NCBI RefSeq assembly: GCF_020595055.1
Contig: NZ_JAJDOO010000016.1
Coordinates: forward strand, 1-64,000
Direction of reading: 5' to 3'
Origin: Desulfosporosinus shakirovi
GTDB lineage: Bacteria; Bacillota; Desulfitobacteriia; Desulfitobacteriales; Desulfitobacteriaceae
Length of the DNA: 64,000 nucleotides
The first letter of the stretch is position 1, and each line of letters opens with the position of its first letter. Below the pieces are notes generated by a model, which was not told the origin of the DNA, did not search any database, and saw only the letters and a list, made by a program, of their open reading frames with translations. Shown here one piece after another: positions 1 to 10,478 of the stretch. The translations under genes and the position numbers were made by a program.

Positions 1-88
1 ACTCTTTCGAGTTTCTCTCATTGGCTGTCCTTGTTGTTTAGTTTTCAAAGACCATGGTGTATTTCACGTCCCTTTAGGACCGGATTAA
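1..88 (-). other. Leader of an rRNA operon (16S gene beyond the left edge)
   Basis: On the minus strand this stretch contains TCTTTGAAAACTAAACAACA, the boxA-like leader type that precedes 16S (and 23S) genes in Firmicutes, directly downstream of a strong sigma-A promoter. No rRNA gene body is visible, so the operon must continue outside the window. Position after lysS matches the lysS-rrn junction of Bacillus subtilis. The leader motif is seen; the rRNA operon itself is inferred. Confidence 0.75.
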
Positions 89-117
89 ATTCTAGCATTT
101 CTAGCTTACATTGTCAA
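89..117 (-). promoter_or_regulatory. Sigma-A promoter of the rRNA operon
   Basis: Minus strand: TTGACA (112-117), 17-nt spacer, TAGAAT (89-94). It is a consensus -35 with optimal spacing, as expected of a rRNA promoter. Confidence 0.8.
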
Positions 118-202
118 TACCAATTTATTCCAAACTCCGATTCTTAAAGGCGTACTTGTTTACTCCGCTCTTGGCAGGTATTTTGTCGAGCGAACAAATA
201 AT

Positions 203-232
203 ACTATACCATAACTATATAACCCGCCTCAA
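203..232 (-). promoter_or_regulatory. Possible second, upstream rRNA-operon promoter
   Basis: Minus strand: TTGAGG (227-232), 18-nt spacer, TATAGT (203-208). Tandem promoters are common for rRNA operons. The -35 is weaker than that of the proximal promoter. Confidence 0.4.
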
Positions 233-363
233 ATATGATTTGAATCCATAATATTATTATTATATCCCAAAACTGTCCATATTCTTACTTATGCTCCGTT
301 TATCTGGATAATAATACTTTTGTTTAAAATATTTCTTAGCAGGTTTCAACATAGTCCCTATTG

Positions 364-398
364 ACAAAAGCTACCCAATTCTTAAATCGGGTAGCTTT
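364..398 (-). terminator. Intrinsic terminator after lysS
   Basis: Minus strand: 14-bp stem (367-380 with 385-398, one G-U pair), loop of 4, followed by TTTT. It lies 14 nt after the lysS stop. Confidence 0.85.
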
Positions 399-411
399 AA
401 ACACTAATAGG

Positions 412-1923
<1,512 letters not shown>

Positions 1924-1929
1924 CTAATT

Positions 1930-1984
1930 ATCAATTTTAACAAACTTAGACTTCAATTAAACAAGGAAAATCAATTTTAACAAA
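1930..1984. repeat. 15-bp direct repeat, 40-bp period, in the lysS leader
   Basis: ATCAATTTTAACAAA occurs at 1930-1944 and again at 1970-1984. On the minus strand each copy contains TTGTTA, which could act as a -35 hexamer (for example TTGTTA, 16 nt, AATAAT from the copy nearer lysS). Tandem weak promoters or a local duplication are both possible. Confidence 0.55.
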
Positions 1985-2035
1985 TAAAGTGCAGCATCTG
2001 TACGTGGCCAAACCAGTCACAGAAACACTGCACTT
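1982..2035 (-). terminator. Hairpin after greA, possible terminator
   Basis: Perfect 8-bp arms AAGTGCAG (1987-1994) and CTGCACTT (2028-2035) enclose about 33 nt with further pairing. The U-tract on the minus strand is poor (TATTTG), so termination may be partial. Confidence 0.45.
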
Positions 2036-2090
2036 ACAAATACTTAGTTCTAATGTTTTGTAAAATTTTAGTGTACACTCTTACTTGATC

Positions 2091-2561
2091 TTACTTAATA
2101 TCTAGAATTTGATAGTGTAAAATACCTGCTGGTACATTTACTTCAACTATAGACCCTTTAGTTTGTCCTAAAACCGCTTTTCCGACAGGGGATTCATTGG
2201 AGATTTTGTTGGTACCTGGATCGGCCTCAGCTGATCCAACAATAAAGTACTCTTCTTCCTCAGCAAAGTCCAAGTCTTTCAGGAGCACCTTTGTGCCTAC
2301 TGCCACGACATCTGTTCCTTCGAGTTCATCAATAATTCGCGCATTCCTAAGCATTTTCTCGAGAGTAATAATCCGACCTTCGATAAAGGCCTGATCATTC
2401 TTAGCATCATCATACTCTGAGTTCTCACTAATATCTCCAAAGTCAATGGCCTGCTTAATGCGCCCGGCGACTTCCCGCCGCTTCACAGTTTTAGATAGCT
2501 CCAACTCTTCCTCAAGTTTTTTGAGGCCTTCTAATGTTAGAATAACTTCTTTTTCAGCCAT
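2091..2561 (-). CDS. greA: Transcription elongation factor GreA
   Basis: Binds RNA polymerase in the secondary channel and stimulates cleavage of backtracked RNA. The 156 residues show the N-terminal coiled coil ([16 protein letters not shown] region) and the C-terminal FKBP-like domain ending in a conserved ESPVGKALLG-like segment. I start it at the ATG of MAEKEV because GGGAGCGAGG lies just upstream; an upstream in-frame ATG would add 21 residues not typical of the family. It has its own strong promoter and is followed by lysS. Confidence 0.95.
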   Translation of the reverse strand: MAEKEVILTLEGLKKLEEELELSKTVKRREVAGRIKQAIDFGDISENSEYDDAKNDQAFIEGRIITLEKMLRNARIIDELEGTDVVAVGTKVLLKDLDFAEEEEYFIVGSAEADPGTNKISNESPVGKAVLGQTKGSIVEVNVPAGILHYQILDIK

Positions 2562-2699
2562 ATTTTCCTCGCTCCCTTTTCTCATCCTACGCATTGTGCT
2601 TCTATAACTTGTCGTAACGCCCACTTTTAAAAAGTTATATGCCTAATTCCTTTTAAGTCTAGGAACTCCTTGAAAGATTCCTCATTTACATTACTCGTT

Positions 2700-2728
2700 A
2701 TTATAAGGACCTTGCAAAATATTGTCAA
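2700..2728 (-). promoter_or_regulatory. Sigma-A promoter of greA
   Basis: Minus strand: TTGACA (2723-2728), 17-nt spacer, TATAAT (2700-2705). Both hexamers are consensus. It separates greA-lysS from the nad-coaX-dusB operon. Confidence 0.88.
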
Positions 2729-2783
2729 GGATGGGGCTGTTATCTATAACGAGATATGTCATCATATTATTCTTTTTTTCAGC

Positions 2784-2809
2784 AAAAAATAACACTTCAT
2801 CCTGTTATT
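2784..2809 (-). terminator. Terminator overlapping the dusB stop codon
   Basis: Minus strand: AATAACA (pairs 2803-2809 with 2788-2794), loop of 8 that includes part of the TGA stop, then a run of six U residues. The 3' end of the coding sequence forms the upstream arm. Confidence 0.7.
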
Positions 2810-3753
2810 CGGGTTAAGACAGCTCTCATTTCTTCCGGTGATCTCGTTTGCATAATTTCATCCCGGACTTGGGCTGCCTTCCTTATGCCTTTAATATACC
2901 ACACCGCATGTTTTCTCATTTCATTAAGACCAATTCTTTCACCCTTATAACGCAACACACGCTCGAAATGCTGTAATGCCACCTGTATCCGCTCTTCAAT
3001 TGACGGTTCAGGCAATAAAATACCATCTTTTAAAAAAGATTGGGTACGCGGAATAAGCCATGGATTGCCCAAGGCACCACGTCCGATCATTACCCCGTCA
3101 CATTCCGTTTGCTCGATTAATCTACCGGCGTCTTCAGGCTTAGAAACATCCCCATTACCGATAACCGAAATACTTACTGCTTGCTTTACCCTCCGAATCC
3201 ATCCCCAGTCAGCATGACCCGAATAAAATTGCTCGCGGGTTCTTGCGTGAACTGTTAGCATCTGGACACCTACCGCTTCTAGACTTTTAGCCAGTTCAAG
3301 GGCCACAATTTCTTGATCGTTCCAACCAAGGCGGATTTTTACCGTTACTGGTACATTAACAGCTTGTACGACAGCTGAGGCAATAGCTTGCGCACGGGGG
3401 AGATCCTTTAGCAGTGCCGACCCTTCACCATTCTTAACAATTTTCTGTGCTGGGCATCCCATGTTAATATCAATAACATTGGCGCTGGATTTCACGGCCA
3501 ACAGAGCTGCTCGGGCCATTGTCTCAGGATCCGTACCAAACAACTGTACGATTCTCGGTTCCCCTTCTCCGCTCAAATCCAGCATCTTCAAGGTTCTCGA
3601 GTTTTGATAAGTTAATGCTTTATCACTTATCATTTCCGTCCAAACATACTCTCCGCCCACTGCACAGACTGTTTCTCGAAATGCTTTATCTGTCACACCA
3701 GCTAAAGGTGCCAGAAATACCGGGACTCCAAGTTCATAATGTCCTAACTTCAT
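2797..3753 (-). CDS. dusB: tRNA-dihydrouridine synthase (DusB family)
   Basis: FMN-dependent reduction of uridine to dihydrouridine in tRNA. The 318-residue TIM-barrel protein shows APLAGVTDKAFR at the N terminus, the INMGCPAQKIVKNGEGSALL segment with the catalytic Cys, and the GRGALGNPW phosphate-binding segment. Length fits DusB. The ATG is preceded by AAGAGG. It is the last gene of the nadABC-coaX-dusB run; dusB near lysS is also found in Bacillus. Confidence 0.95.
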   Translation of the reverse strand: MKLGHYELGVPVFLAPLAGVTDKAFRETVCAVGGEYVWTEMISDKALTYQNSRTLKMLDLSGEGEPRIVQLFGTDPETMARAALLAVKSSANVIDINMGCPAQKIVKNGEGSALLKDLPRAQAIASAVVQAVNVPVTVKIRLGWNDQEIVALELAKSLEAVGVQMLTVHARTREQFYSGHADWGWIRRVKQAVSISVIGNGDVSKPEDAGRLIEQTECDGVMIGRGALGNPWLIPRTQSFLKDGILLPEPSIEERIQVALQHFERVLRYKGERIGLNEMRKHAVWYIKGIRKAAQVRDEIMQTRSPEEMRAVLTRITG

Positions 3754-3773
3754 ATTCTTATTCCTCTTAATAA

Positions 3774-4541
3774 CTATTTCCTGTTACGTTCGTAGATTAA
3801 TAAAAGTCCCTCAAGGGTTAAGAAGGGATCGACAGTTTCAATCATTTCCGATTCTTGAGAGATCATTTTGGCTAATCCACCTGTGGCAATTACTTTGGTC
3901 TCTGGTCCTAATTCCCCTTTCATACGTTTAACTATTCCATCCACCTGGCCAGTGAATCCATAATATATCCCGGATTGCATTCCAGCTACCGTATTTTTTG
4001 CGATAACTGAAGTGGGCTTAACCATTTCTATGCGAGGTAATTTTGAGGCCCTTTGAAAGAGGGCTTCTGTCGAGATCCCTATTCCTGGAGCAATCGCCCC
4101 ACCTAAGTATTCTCCGTGTTTTGATACTACGCAAAATGTCGTTGCAGTTCCAAAATCGACAATGACAAGTGGTCCTCCATATTTAGTATATGCAGCTACT
4201 GCATTCACAATGCGATCAGCCCCAACCTCTCTGGGATTATCATAAATAATTGGCATCCCTGTTTTAACACCAGGCCCCACAACAAGAGGTTCCACTCCAA
4301 AATACTTTCGAGCGAGAGATTCTAACGTAGGCATCACCGGTGGGACTACCGAGGAAATTACAACCGCACTAATTTCTTGAAAGGTCAAGCCGCTTAAATC
4401 GAATAAATTTTTAATAACCACCGCATACTCGTCCATAGTACGTGATTTATCTGTTGACACCCTCCAATGATGAGTTAATGTTCTCTCATCGTAGACCCCC
4501 AACACAATATTTGTATTACCCACATCAAATAATAGAATCAT
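3774..4541 (-). CDS. coaX: Type III pantothenate kinase
   Basis: Phosphorylates pantothenate in the first step of CoA synthesis. The 255-residue protein shows the ASKHA-fold phosphate loop DVGNTN (5-10), the GADRIVNA segment and [10 protein letters not shown] use the ATG of MILLFDVGN, which has AAAGGAGC 6 nt upstream; a longer reading frame would overlap nadC and adds a non-homologous N terminus. Its position next to the nad genes and near panC/panD links it to cofactor supply. Confidence 0.95.
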   Translation of the reverse strand: MILLFDVGNTNIVLGVYDERTLTHHWRVSTDKSRTMDEYAVVIKNLFDLSGLTFQEISAVVISSVVPPVMPTLESLARKYFGVEPLVVGPGVKTGMPIIYDNPREVGADRIVNAVAAYTKYGGPLVIVDFGTATTFCVVSKHGEYLGGAIAPGIGISTEALFQRASKLPRIEMVKPTSVIAKNTVAGMQSGIYYGFTGQVDGIVKRMKGELGPETKVIATGGLAKMISQESEMIETVDPFLTLEGLLLIYERNRK

Positions 4542-4563
4542 AATAATGCTCCTTTTGGCCCAT

Positions 4564-5436
4564 TTAAAGTCCTCTTTCCCAGTTTGCTCTCGTCGTGGCT
4601 TTAATCTCGCCCAGGTCAAGACTAAAGTCCAAGGCCTTAACCGAATGGGTCAAAGCACCAATTGAAATCAAATCAACCCCAGTCTCAGCCACTTGACGAA
4701 GTTGATCTTCCTGAATCCCCCCTGAAGCTTCAACGATTGCCCGGTGGTCAATATAAAGAACTGCTTCCCGCATTTCCTCGATTCCCATATTATCCAGCAT
4801 AATCACATCAACACCACAAGCTACGGCGTCTTCCACCTGTTCGATCGTTTCACACTCAACTTCTATCTTAACCATGTGCCCGATCTCGGCCCTTACCCTT
4901 TGAACAGCTTCTGTTAATCCACCCACTGCAGCAAGATGATTATCTTTTAACATCACTGCATCATAGAGTCCAAATCGGTGGTTATGCCCGCCTCCGACTC
5001 TTACCGCATATTTCTGCAAAGCTCGCCATCCTGGGAGAGTTTTTCGTGTATCCACAATACAGGTCGAAAGTCCAGTGACCTGATCAACGGCACGCTTTGT
5101 TGCCGTAGCGATTCCTGAGAGGTGTTGTAAAAAATTTAAAGCTGTTCGCTCTCCCTGCAAAATAGTGCTTAAAGGGCCGTCTAGCTCGATTACAACCTCG
5201 CCAACCTTGACTTCATCTCCATCTCTCACTAATTTATGGACCTGTATCCGTTGGTCTACACGCTGAAAGACCTGCTCAACAAGTGCCAGACCAGCGACTA
5301 TCCCATTCTCTTTAGCATACAGTTTTGCCAAACTGGTTAAATCCTCCGGAAAAATCCTTGTGCTCAGATCCCCCGTCCCGATATCTTCCATCAATGCCTG
5401 ATCAATCAGCTCTTGAAACTGGAACGTAGCGTACAT
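4564..5436 (-). CDS. nadC: Nicotinate-nucleotide pyrophosphorylase (carboxylating)
   Basis: Converts quinolinate and PRPP to nicotinate mononucleotide. The 290-residue protein has the [13 protein letters not shown] start, the [17 protein letters not shown] active-site segment and the MLKDNH motif. Two adjacent ATG codons follow TAAGGAGG; the second (5436) has the better spacing. The start overlaps the nadB 3' end by about 35 nt, so translation is likely coupled. Confidence 0.95.
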   Translation of the reverse strand: MYATFQFQELIDQALMEDIGTGDLSTRIFPEDLTSLAKLYAKENGIVAGLALVEQVFQRVDQRIQVHKLVRDGDEVKVGEVVIELDGPLSTILQGERTALNFLQHLSGIATATKRAVDQVTGLSTCIVDTRKTLPGWRALQKYAVRVGGGHNHRFGLYDAVMLKDNHLAAVGGLTEAVQRVRAEIGHMVKIEVECETIEQVEDAVACGVDVIMLDNMGIEEMREAVLYIDHRAIVEASGGIQEDQLRQVAETGVDLISIGALTHSVKALDFSLDLGEIKATTRANWERGL

Positions 5437-7045
5437 CATTATCCTCCTTATGTTGCAGAGAGTGCTTTTGCCAGGATTCATCAAGCCGCACGGGATAATC
5501 TGAACGGAAATGCCCGCCTCGACTTTCTTTACGATCTAAAGCGGCTTTGGCAATAGCTACTCCGACCGTCAACATGTTTACTGTTTCAAGTTCATGCACA
5601 GAACCTGTTGACAAGACTTCTCGCTCCCAACCCAGCAATAACCCAACGGCCTCTCTAAGCCCCGTTTCATTTCTCAAAATACCCACTTTGTCCCACATTA
5701 AGTCTTGAATATGTGTCCTCAAGCTTTGACCATTTATGGCTTTCTGTGATCGATATATTCCTGTTCCATTAAAACTTCCCTCAGGACTAAGTACGTCCTC
5801 CCATGAAGGACGTTTACAAGGACCCTTATCCCCTATCTTTTCTACGATACGCGCTCCAAAAACCAGTCCATCCAACAATGAGTTACTTGCTAACCGATTA
5901 GCGCCGTGGACCCCATTACACGCGCATTCTCCAGCCGCATAAAGATGAGGCAGGCTTGATTCCCCATAGGAGTTTGTTGCGATTCCGCCCATCATATAAT
6001 GAGCTGCCGGTGCAACTGGTAAAGGCATAGTTAATACATCCATCCCATACTTCAAACACGTTTGGTATATGGTAGGGAATCTCTCAAGGATCCTCTTTTC
6101 TCCGATAGGTCGAAAATCCAAATAAACTGAACCACGATTCATTTCTTCCCAAATTGCTCGAGCGACAACATCCCGTGCTGCAAGTTCTTTCCCAATAATG
6201 TTTTCCATAAAGCGTATCCCAGGCGTATTAATTAAATGTGCACCTTCACCACGCACTGCCTCCGAGATGAGGAAGCGGGGCGCATTAGGGATCAACAAAG
6301 CCGTAGGATGAAATTGAACAAATTCCATGTCCATCAAATCTGCGCCTGCACGCAAGGCTACGGCCATTCCATCACCTGTAGCAACACTGGGATTTGTTGT
6401 AAAGCTATAGACCTGCCCCAACCCTCCGGTTGCCAGAACTACTGCATTTGCTAAGTGACTTTCCAGCTCCCCTGTTTCTCCATTAAGAACTAAGGCCCCA
6501 ACAATATGCCCTCTATCATTTTCTAAAAGATCAATCACAAAACGTTCTTCATAGGTGCTGACATTAGGGCTTGACTTTACCTTGGCAACTAAAGCCCGTT
6601 CTATTTCCCACCCCGTAGCGTCTCCCAGCGCGTGCAGTATTCTCCTCTGACTATGTGCGCCTTCACGGGTAAGAGCAAGCTCCCCATCATGGTAGTCGAA
6701 CTGAGCACCCATACCCATTAATTCCTCAACACAGATAAGCCCTTCTTCCACCAGAATCCTTACTGTCAAAGGGTCACAGAGCCCTGCTCCAGCTTTAAGA
6801 GTGTCATTTAAGTGCAACGTTGGAGAGTCAGCTTCATCAATGGCTACCGCGATCCCACCTTGGGCATGCTCTGTATTGCTTTCTTCAATTGTTTTCTTAG
6901 TAAGAACAGTGACCTTAAATTGTTCACTTGCTTTGATTGCCGTGTATAAACCAGCGATTCCGCTTCCCAATACAAGTACGTCCGAATCAAAGACCTTTAC
7001 CCCTGTTTTAGACCAAGGGTATAAATATCGTCTCAACACGCCCAT
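5402..7045 (-). CDS. nadB: L-aspartate oxidase
   Basis: FAD enzyme oxidising L-aspartate to iminoaspartate, the first step of de novo NAD synthesis. The 547 residues show the Rossmann FAD motif GSGIAGLYTA near residue 27, the EHAQGGIA segment, the HPTAL substrate segment and the C-terminal ASNSLLDGLVFG motif of the succinate dehydrogenase/fumarate reductase flavoprotein family. The N terminus carries about 15 residues before the Rossmann strand, so an internal start cannot be excluded. Confidence 0.95.
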   Translation of the reverse strand: MGVLRRYLYPWSKTGVKVFDSDVLVLGSGIAGLYTAIKASEQFKVTVLTKKTIEESNTEHAQGGIAVAIDEADSPTLHLNDTLKAGAGLCDPLTVRILVEEGLICVEELMGMGAQFDYHDGELALTREGAHSQRRILHALGDATGWEIERALVAKVKSSPNVSTYEERFVIDLLENDRGHIVGALVLNGETGELESHLANAVVLATGGLGQVYSFTTNPSVATGDGMAVALRAGADLMDMEFVQFHPTALLIPNAPRFLISEAVRGEGAHLINTPGIRFMENIIGKELAARDVVARAIWEEMNRGSVYLDFRPIGEKRILERFPTIYQTCLKYGMDVLTMPLPVAPAAHYMMGGIATNSYGESSLPHLYAAGECACNGVHGANRLASNSLLDGLVFGARIVEKIGDKGPCKRPSWEDVLSPEGSFNGTGIYRSQKAINGQSLRTHIQDLMWDKVGILRNETGLREAVGLLLGWEREVLSTGSVHELETVNMLTVGVAIAKAALDRKESRGGHFRSDYPVRLDESWQKHSLQHKEDNDVRYVPVSRAD

Positions 7046-7063
7046 CCCCTGCTCTTCTGCTGC

Positions 7064-7990
7064 TTATAAAGCCAGCATTCGCTCTAGTGCCGCTTTGGCT
7101 TTAACTCGTATTTCCTCTTTCACTGTAACACGTGGAGAGAGATTTTTAAGTGCATCTCTTACCTTTTCTATGCTTGTCAATTTCATATTTGGACAAACTA
7201 AACGTTCTGAAGCGAGATAGAATTTTTTCTCAGGACAAACTTGGTGGAGTCGATGTAAGATTCCTGACTCCGTCCCCACAATAAATTCTTGGTTTTCAGA
7301 GTTTTGAGCGTACTTTATCAATCCTGCTGTAGAGCCAACATAATCCGCTGCTTCGCAAATGTCTTCTCGGCATTCTGGGTGAACTATGACTTTGGCTGAG
7401 GGATGCTCATTCTTCGCTTGTTGAATGTCTTCCTTCGACAATCGGTCATGAGTTTTGCAGTAACCAGGCCAGAACTGAAGGGAACGCCCAAGGATTTTGG
7501 CAGCGTAACGGCCAAGATTTTCGTCCGGAATAAATAGGATGTTATCTCCTTGCAAGGACTGCACTACTTTCACCGCATTAGAGGAAGTACAGCAGATATC
7601 GCTCTCCGCTTTGACTTCTGCAGAGGAATTAACATAACATACCACCTGAACTTCGGGAACCCTCTTTTTATAAGCTCGCAAGCCTTCAGCATCAACCATG
7701 TCTGCCATTGGGCAACCCGCCTTTTGATCGGGCAATATTACAACTTTGTTCGGGGACAGAATAGCTGCACTTTCTGCCATAAAGTGGACACCGCAAAAGA
7801 CAATGACCTCCGCGTCTGTATTTGCAGCTTGTTGACTCAGTTGCAAAGAATCTCCAACGAAATCTGCGACATCCTGAACCTCGGGTCTTTGATAATAGTG
7901 GGCTAAAATAACTGCTTTGCGTTCTTTCTTAAGCACTTCAATCTCCGCAGCTAAAGTCTCAAATAAGTCTTGGCTAATGGTATAATTCAT
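7064..7990 (-). CDS. nadA: Quinolinate synthase
   Basis: Condenses iminoaspartate with dihydroxyacetone phosphate to quinolinate, using a [4Fe-4S] cluster. The 308-residue protein shows AHYYQRPEVQDVADFVGDS and three conserved Cys contexts: FCGVHFMAE, HPEC and VCPNMK. It is the first gene of nadA-nadB-nadC, with its own promoter overlapping the panD stop. The cluster-bearing enzyme is oxygen sensitive, consistent with an anaerobe. Confidence 0.96.
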   Translation of the reverse strand: MNYTISQDLFETLAAEIEVLKKERKAVILAHYYQRPEVQDVADFVGDSLQLSQQAANTDAEVIVFCGVHFMAESAAILSPNKVVILPDQKAGCPMADMVDAEGLRAYKKRVPEVQVVCYVNSSAEVKAESDICCTSSNAVKVVQSLQGDNILFIPDENLGRYAAKILGRSLQFWPGYCKTHDRLSKEDIQQAKNEHPSAKVIVHPECREDICEAADYVGSTAGLIKYAQNSENQEFIVGTESGILHRLHQVCPEKKFYLASERLVCPNMKLTSIEKVRDALKNLSPRVTVKEEIRVKAKAALERMLAL

Positions 7991-8019
7991 AAATTATTAT
8001 GCCCTCCCTTGAGTAACAA

Positions 8020-8060
8020 AATCTTTTTTAAAGATTAGGTCTTTCGACTAAATTTGTCAA
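8020..8060 (-). promoter_or_regulatory. nadA promoter with palindrome over the -10
   Basis: Minus strand: TTGACA (8055-8060, overlapping the panD stop), 17-nt spacer, TAATCT (8032-8037). A 7-bp inverted repeat AATCTTT/AAAGATT (8020-8026 and 8030-8036) covers the -10. It could be an operator for a niacin-type repressor. The repressor identity is inference. Confidence 0.6.
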
Positions 8061-8440
8061 TATTCCCGTCCATGAACTTCTTCTGAAGCAATCTTAGTTT
8101 CATGGTTTTTTTCATCGACAAAAACGACTTTAGGGGTATACTGATGAGCCTCTTCATCAGTCAACACAGCATAAGAAATAATAATTACTTGATCGCCAAC
8201 TTGCACCTGACGAGCTGCCGCGCCATTTAAGCATATCACTCCAGAATTTCTCTCTCCGGGAATAACGTAGGTTTCAAGCCTTGCTCCGTTATTATTGTTA
8301 ACGACCTGAACCTTTTCATTAATCAATAAATCCGCTGCCTCCATCAATGCGACATCAATGGTAATACTGCCTACATATTGAAGATTCGCTTCTGTTACGA
8401 CTGCCTTATGAATTTTTGATTTCATCATCGTTCTATACAT
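8057..8440 (-). CDS. panD: Aspartate 1-decarboxylase proenzyme
   Basis: Makes beta-alanine from L-aspartate for pantothenate synthesis. The 127-residue proenzyme has Gly24-Ser25 in YVGSITID, where self-cleavage forms the pyruvoyl group. The ATG at 8440 is supported by GGAGG 9 nt upstream, located inside panC; ATG codons five and six residues later are alternatives. It overlaps panC by 8 nt, indicating translational coupling. Confidence 0.95.
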   Translation of the reverse strand: MYRTMMKSKIHKAVVTEANLQYVGSITIDVALMEAADLLINEKVQVVNNNNGARLETYVIPGERNSGVICLNGAAARQVQVGDQVIIISYAVLTDEEAHQYTPKVVFVDEKNHETKIASEEVHGREY

Positions 8441-9290
8441 TCTGCTTAACCTCCACTACTTTATTATCAATTAAACGGGTTGTCCCAAATTTAACTGCTA
8501 AAGCTAATAGCACCGGCCGCTTTATTTCTGTTACTTCAGACAAGTCACTGGCATCTCTTACCTCTGCATAGTCAATAATACCCTGACTCTCAAAAGTAAT
8601 CCTTTCTCGCAGTTGCCTTTCAATTTCCCGAGCTGATCGCTGCCCCGTTTGTATGCTTAACTCTGCGGCAGCAAGACTCTTGGACAAGATTTGGGCTTTT
8701 TGCCGTTGTTCTGAGGTTAAAAAAATATTGCGGGAACTCATAGCTAACCCATCTTCTTCCCGAACAATAGAGACAGGGCAAATTTGAATTGGCAGATTAA
8801 GATCTCTCACCATACGTTCAATAATCAGATACTGCTGATAATCTTTCTGCCCAAAAAATGCCTTGTCAGGTTGGACAATATTGAACAACTTGTTTACAAT
8901 AGTAGTGACTCCACGAAAATGTCCAGGACGAGTTGCCCCACAAAGCATCGCATCTAATTGGCCTACCTCAACAAATGTAACCATCGGATGGGGATACATT
9001 TCTTCAACCGTCGGATGAAAAAGGGCATCAACCCCGGCCTCTTCCAAGAGCCGGACATCACGTTCTAAGTCTCTGGGGTAACGTGATAAATCTTCATTGG
9101 GGCCAAATTGCAATGGATTAACAAAAATGCTCACTATCAGGAAAGCATCCTTTTGTTGGGCTTGCGCAATTAATGATAAATGTCCACGATGTAAGAAACC
9201 CATCGTAGGCACAAAATTAATTTTTCGTCCCCGTTCTTTTTCCTCAGCTATCATCTTACGCAGTTCATGGATATGTGAAGTTCTTTTCAC
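8433..9290 (-). CDS. panC: Pantothenate synthetase
   Basis: ATP-dependent joining of pantoate and beta-alanine. The 285-residue protein shows [13 protein letters not shown] (HIGH-type nucleotide-binding motif, 28-40), [14 protein letters not shown], and FGQKDYQQ. The start is GTG, with GGAG 6 nt upstream. It sits between the panG-like reductase and panD. panB is absent from the window. Confidence 0.96.
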   Translation of the reverse strand: MKRTSHIHELRKMIAEEKERGRKINFVPTMGFLHRGHLSLIAQAQQKDAFLIVSIFVNPLQFGPNEDLSRYPRDLERDVRLLEEAGVDALFHPTVEEMYPHPMVTFVEVGQLDAMLCGATRPGHFRGVTTIVNKLFNIVQPDKAFFGQKDYQQYLIIERMVRDLNLPIQICPVSIVREEDGLAMSSRNIFLTSEQRQKAQILSKSLAAAELSIQTGQRSAREIERQLRERITFESQGIIDYAEVRDASDLSEVTEIKRPVLLALAVKFGTTRLIDNKVVEVKQNV

Positions 9291-9307
9291 ATCTCACTCC
9301 ACCTTTC

Positions 9308-10192
9308 TTATCGAAATTCAACGTCTGAATTTTGTCCACCAAGCAACAATTTCAAAGTCTTTAGCTCCTCTGAAGGGTAGCTTAAGCCTTGAATTGCCCT
9401 CTTGTTTTCCCCTAACTCTAAAGCCTTTACTCCCAAGCTTTTATAAATCTCCGTGAGTTTAGACGGCAACTGATCTAAATGCCCTTTAATAACTTGTACA
9501 TCTCCACGAGCAATTGGTCCGGTTAATGCTTGGGGCAACCCTACTTGCTCTAAATTAGAAAGTGTCCCTTTCATCAACGGTAATAAAGAAGCCAAAGCTT
9601 CCTCTCCTTGAATTCCTGCTGCTGCAAAAAGCTCTACAGCTAATGAAGCAAGTACTGCCAAATAATTCGAGGCTACAACAGCGCCAGCATGATAAAGTGT
9701 CTTCTCATCAGCTAAAATTCTATGCGGAATTCCACCGAGATCTTTCACTATCTTCTCTCCCAGTACCTCTTCCTCTCCTTCTACTCCAAAGTGAGTTCCA
9801 GAAAGAATTGTCAGTGCATTATCCACACTTGCAAAGGACTGTAGAGGGTGTAACGACAAGCAACGCACAGGTAAGTCTTCCTGAACACGCAGAATGGTCG
9901 AAGGAAGCGAACCTGAACAGTGAATCCATATTTGCTCGGGAATAATTAGATCTTTTTCAACTAGATTCTCTGCAATCGATCGAATCATGTCATCCTGTGT
10001 CGTAATAAGTAAAAAATCAACTACAGGCACAAGCTCCTCTAAAAGAAGATGATCAATATTGAGATAACTGCGAAACCGTTCATATGAGAGTCGACTTCGG
10101 GTATGAACCCCTAAACATTCATGACCTGCCTCTGTTAATTGCACTGCTAATGCGGTACCTACTATTCCGGCTCCAATTATTCCAAATTTCAT
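9308..10192 (-). CDS. panG: Rossmann-like/DUF2520 protein, probable PanG-type ketopantoate reductase
   Basis: The 294-residue protein starts with a dinucleotide-binding loop GAGIVGTALA (7-16). Its helical C-terminal half includes LHPLQSF and a KTLYHAGAVVASNYL segment typical of the Rossmann-like plus DUF2520 architecture. Proteins of this type include PanG, an alternative ketopantoate reductase unrelated in detail to PanE. The location directly before panC-panD supports that role. The fold is clear; the substrate is inferred from context. The ATG follows AAAGGAGG. Confidence 0.65.
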   Translation of the reverse strand: MKFGIIGAGIVGTALAVQLTEAGHECLGVHTRSRLSYERFRSYLNIDHLLLEELVPVVDFLLITTQDDMIRSIAENLVEKDLIIPEQIWIHCSGSLPSTILRVQEDLPVRCLSLHPLQSFASVDNALTILSGTHFGVEGEEEVLGEKIVKDLGGIPHRILADEKTLYHAGAVVASNYLAVLASLAVELFAAAGIQGEEALASLLPLMKGTLSNLEQVGLPQALTGPIARGDVQVIKGHLDQLPSKLTEIYKSLGVKALELGENKRAIQGLSYPSEELKTLKLLLGGQNSDVEFR

Positions 10193-10299
10193 TTCGTGCC
10201 TCCTTTCAAACGCAGTTTGATCATGCCATGGTGTTCACAGTAAGAAAATTGATTATCCATTCTCAGTGTGCCGCATTTCGGCATGAAGTCAGATCGGTA

Positions 10300-10326
10300 T
10301 AAAAAAAACCTTCACGAGCGTGAAGG
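10300..10326 (-). terminator. Intrinsic terminator after folK
   Basis: Minus strand: CCTTCACG/CGTGAAGG (10309-10326) followed by eight U residues. It lies about 150 nt downstream of the folK stop and separates the fol and pan operons. Confidence 0.85.
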
Positions 10327-10478
10327 ATATTTTCTCTCTCCTCCGTCTCAGTCATCAAGATCTAAGCGGTTTATTATTTAAATTTTATGAAAATAAACAT
10401 TTATCCGTCTATTCAGATATATTTTACAAAAAATAATTAATCTAAATCAGTACAATTCAAGAATGATATTGTCTGATA

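Noticed and set aside
6801-7220. 139-codon plus-strand open frame opposite nadB/nadA
   Set aside because: It is antisense to two well-supported genes, has no ribosome site and reads as no known protein.
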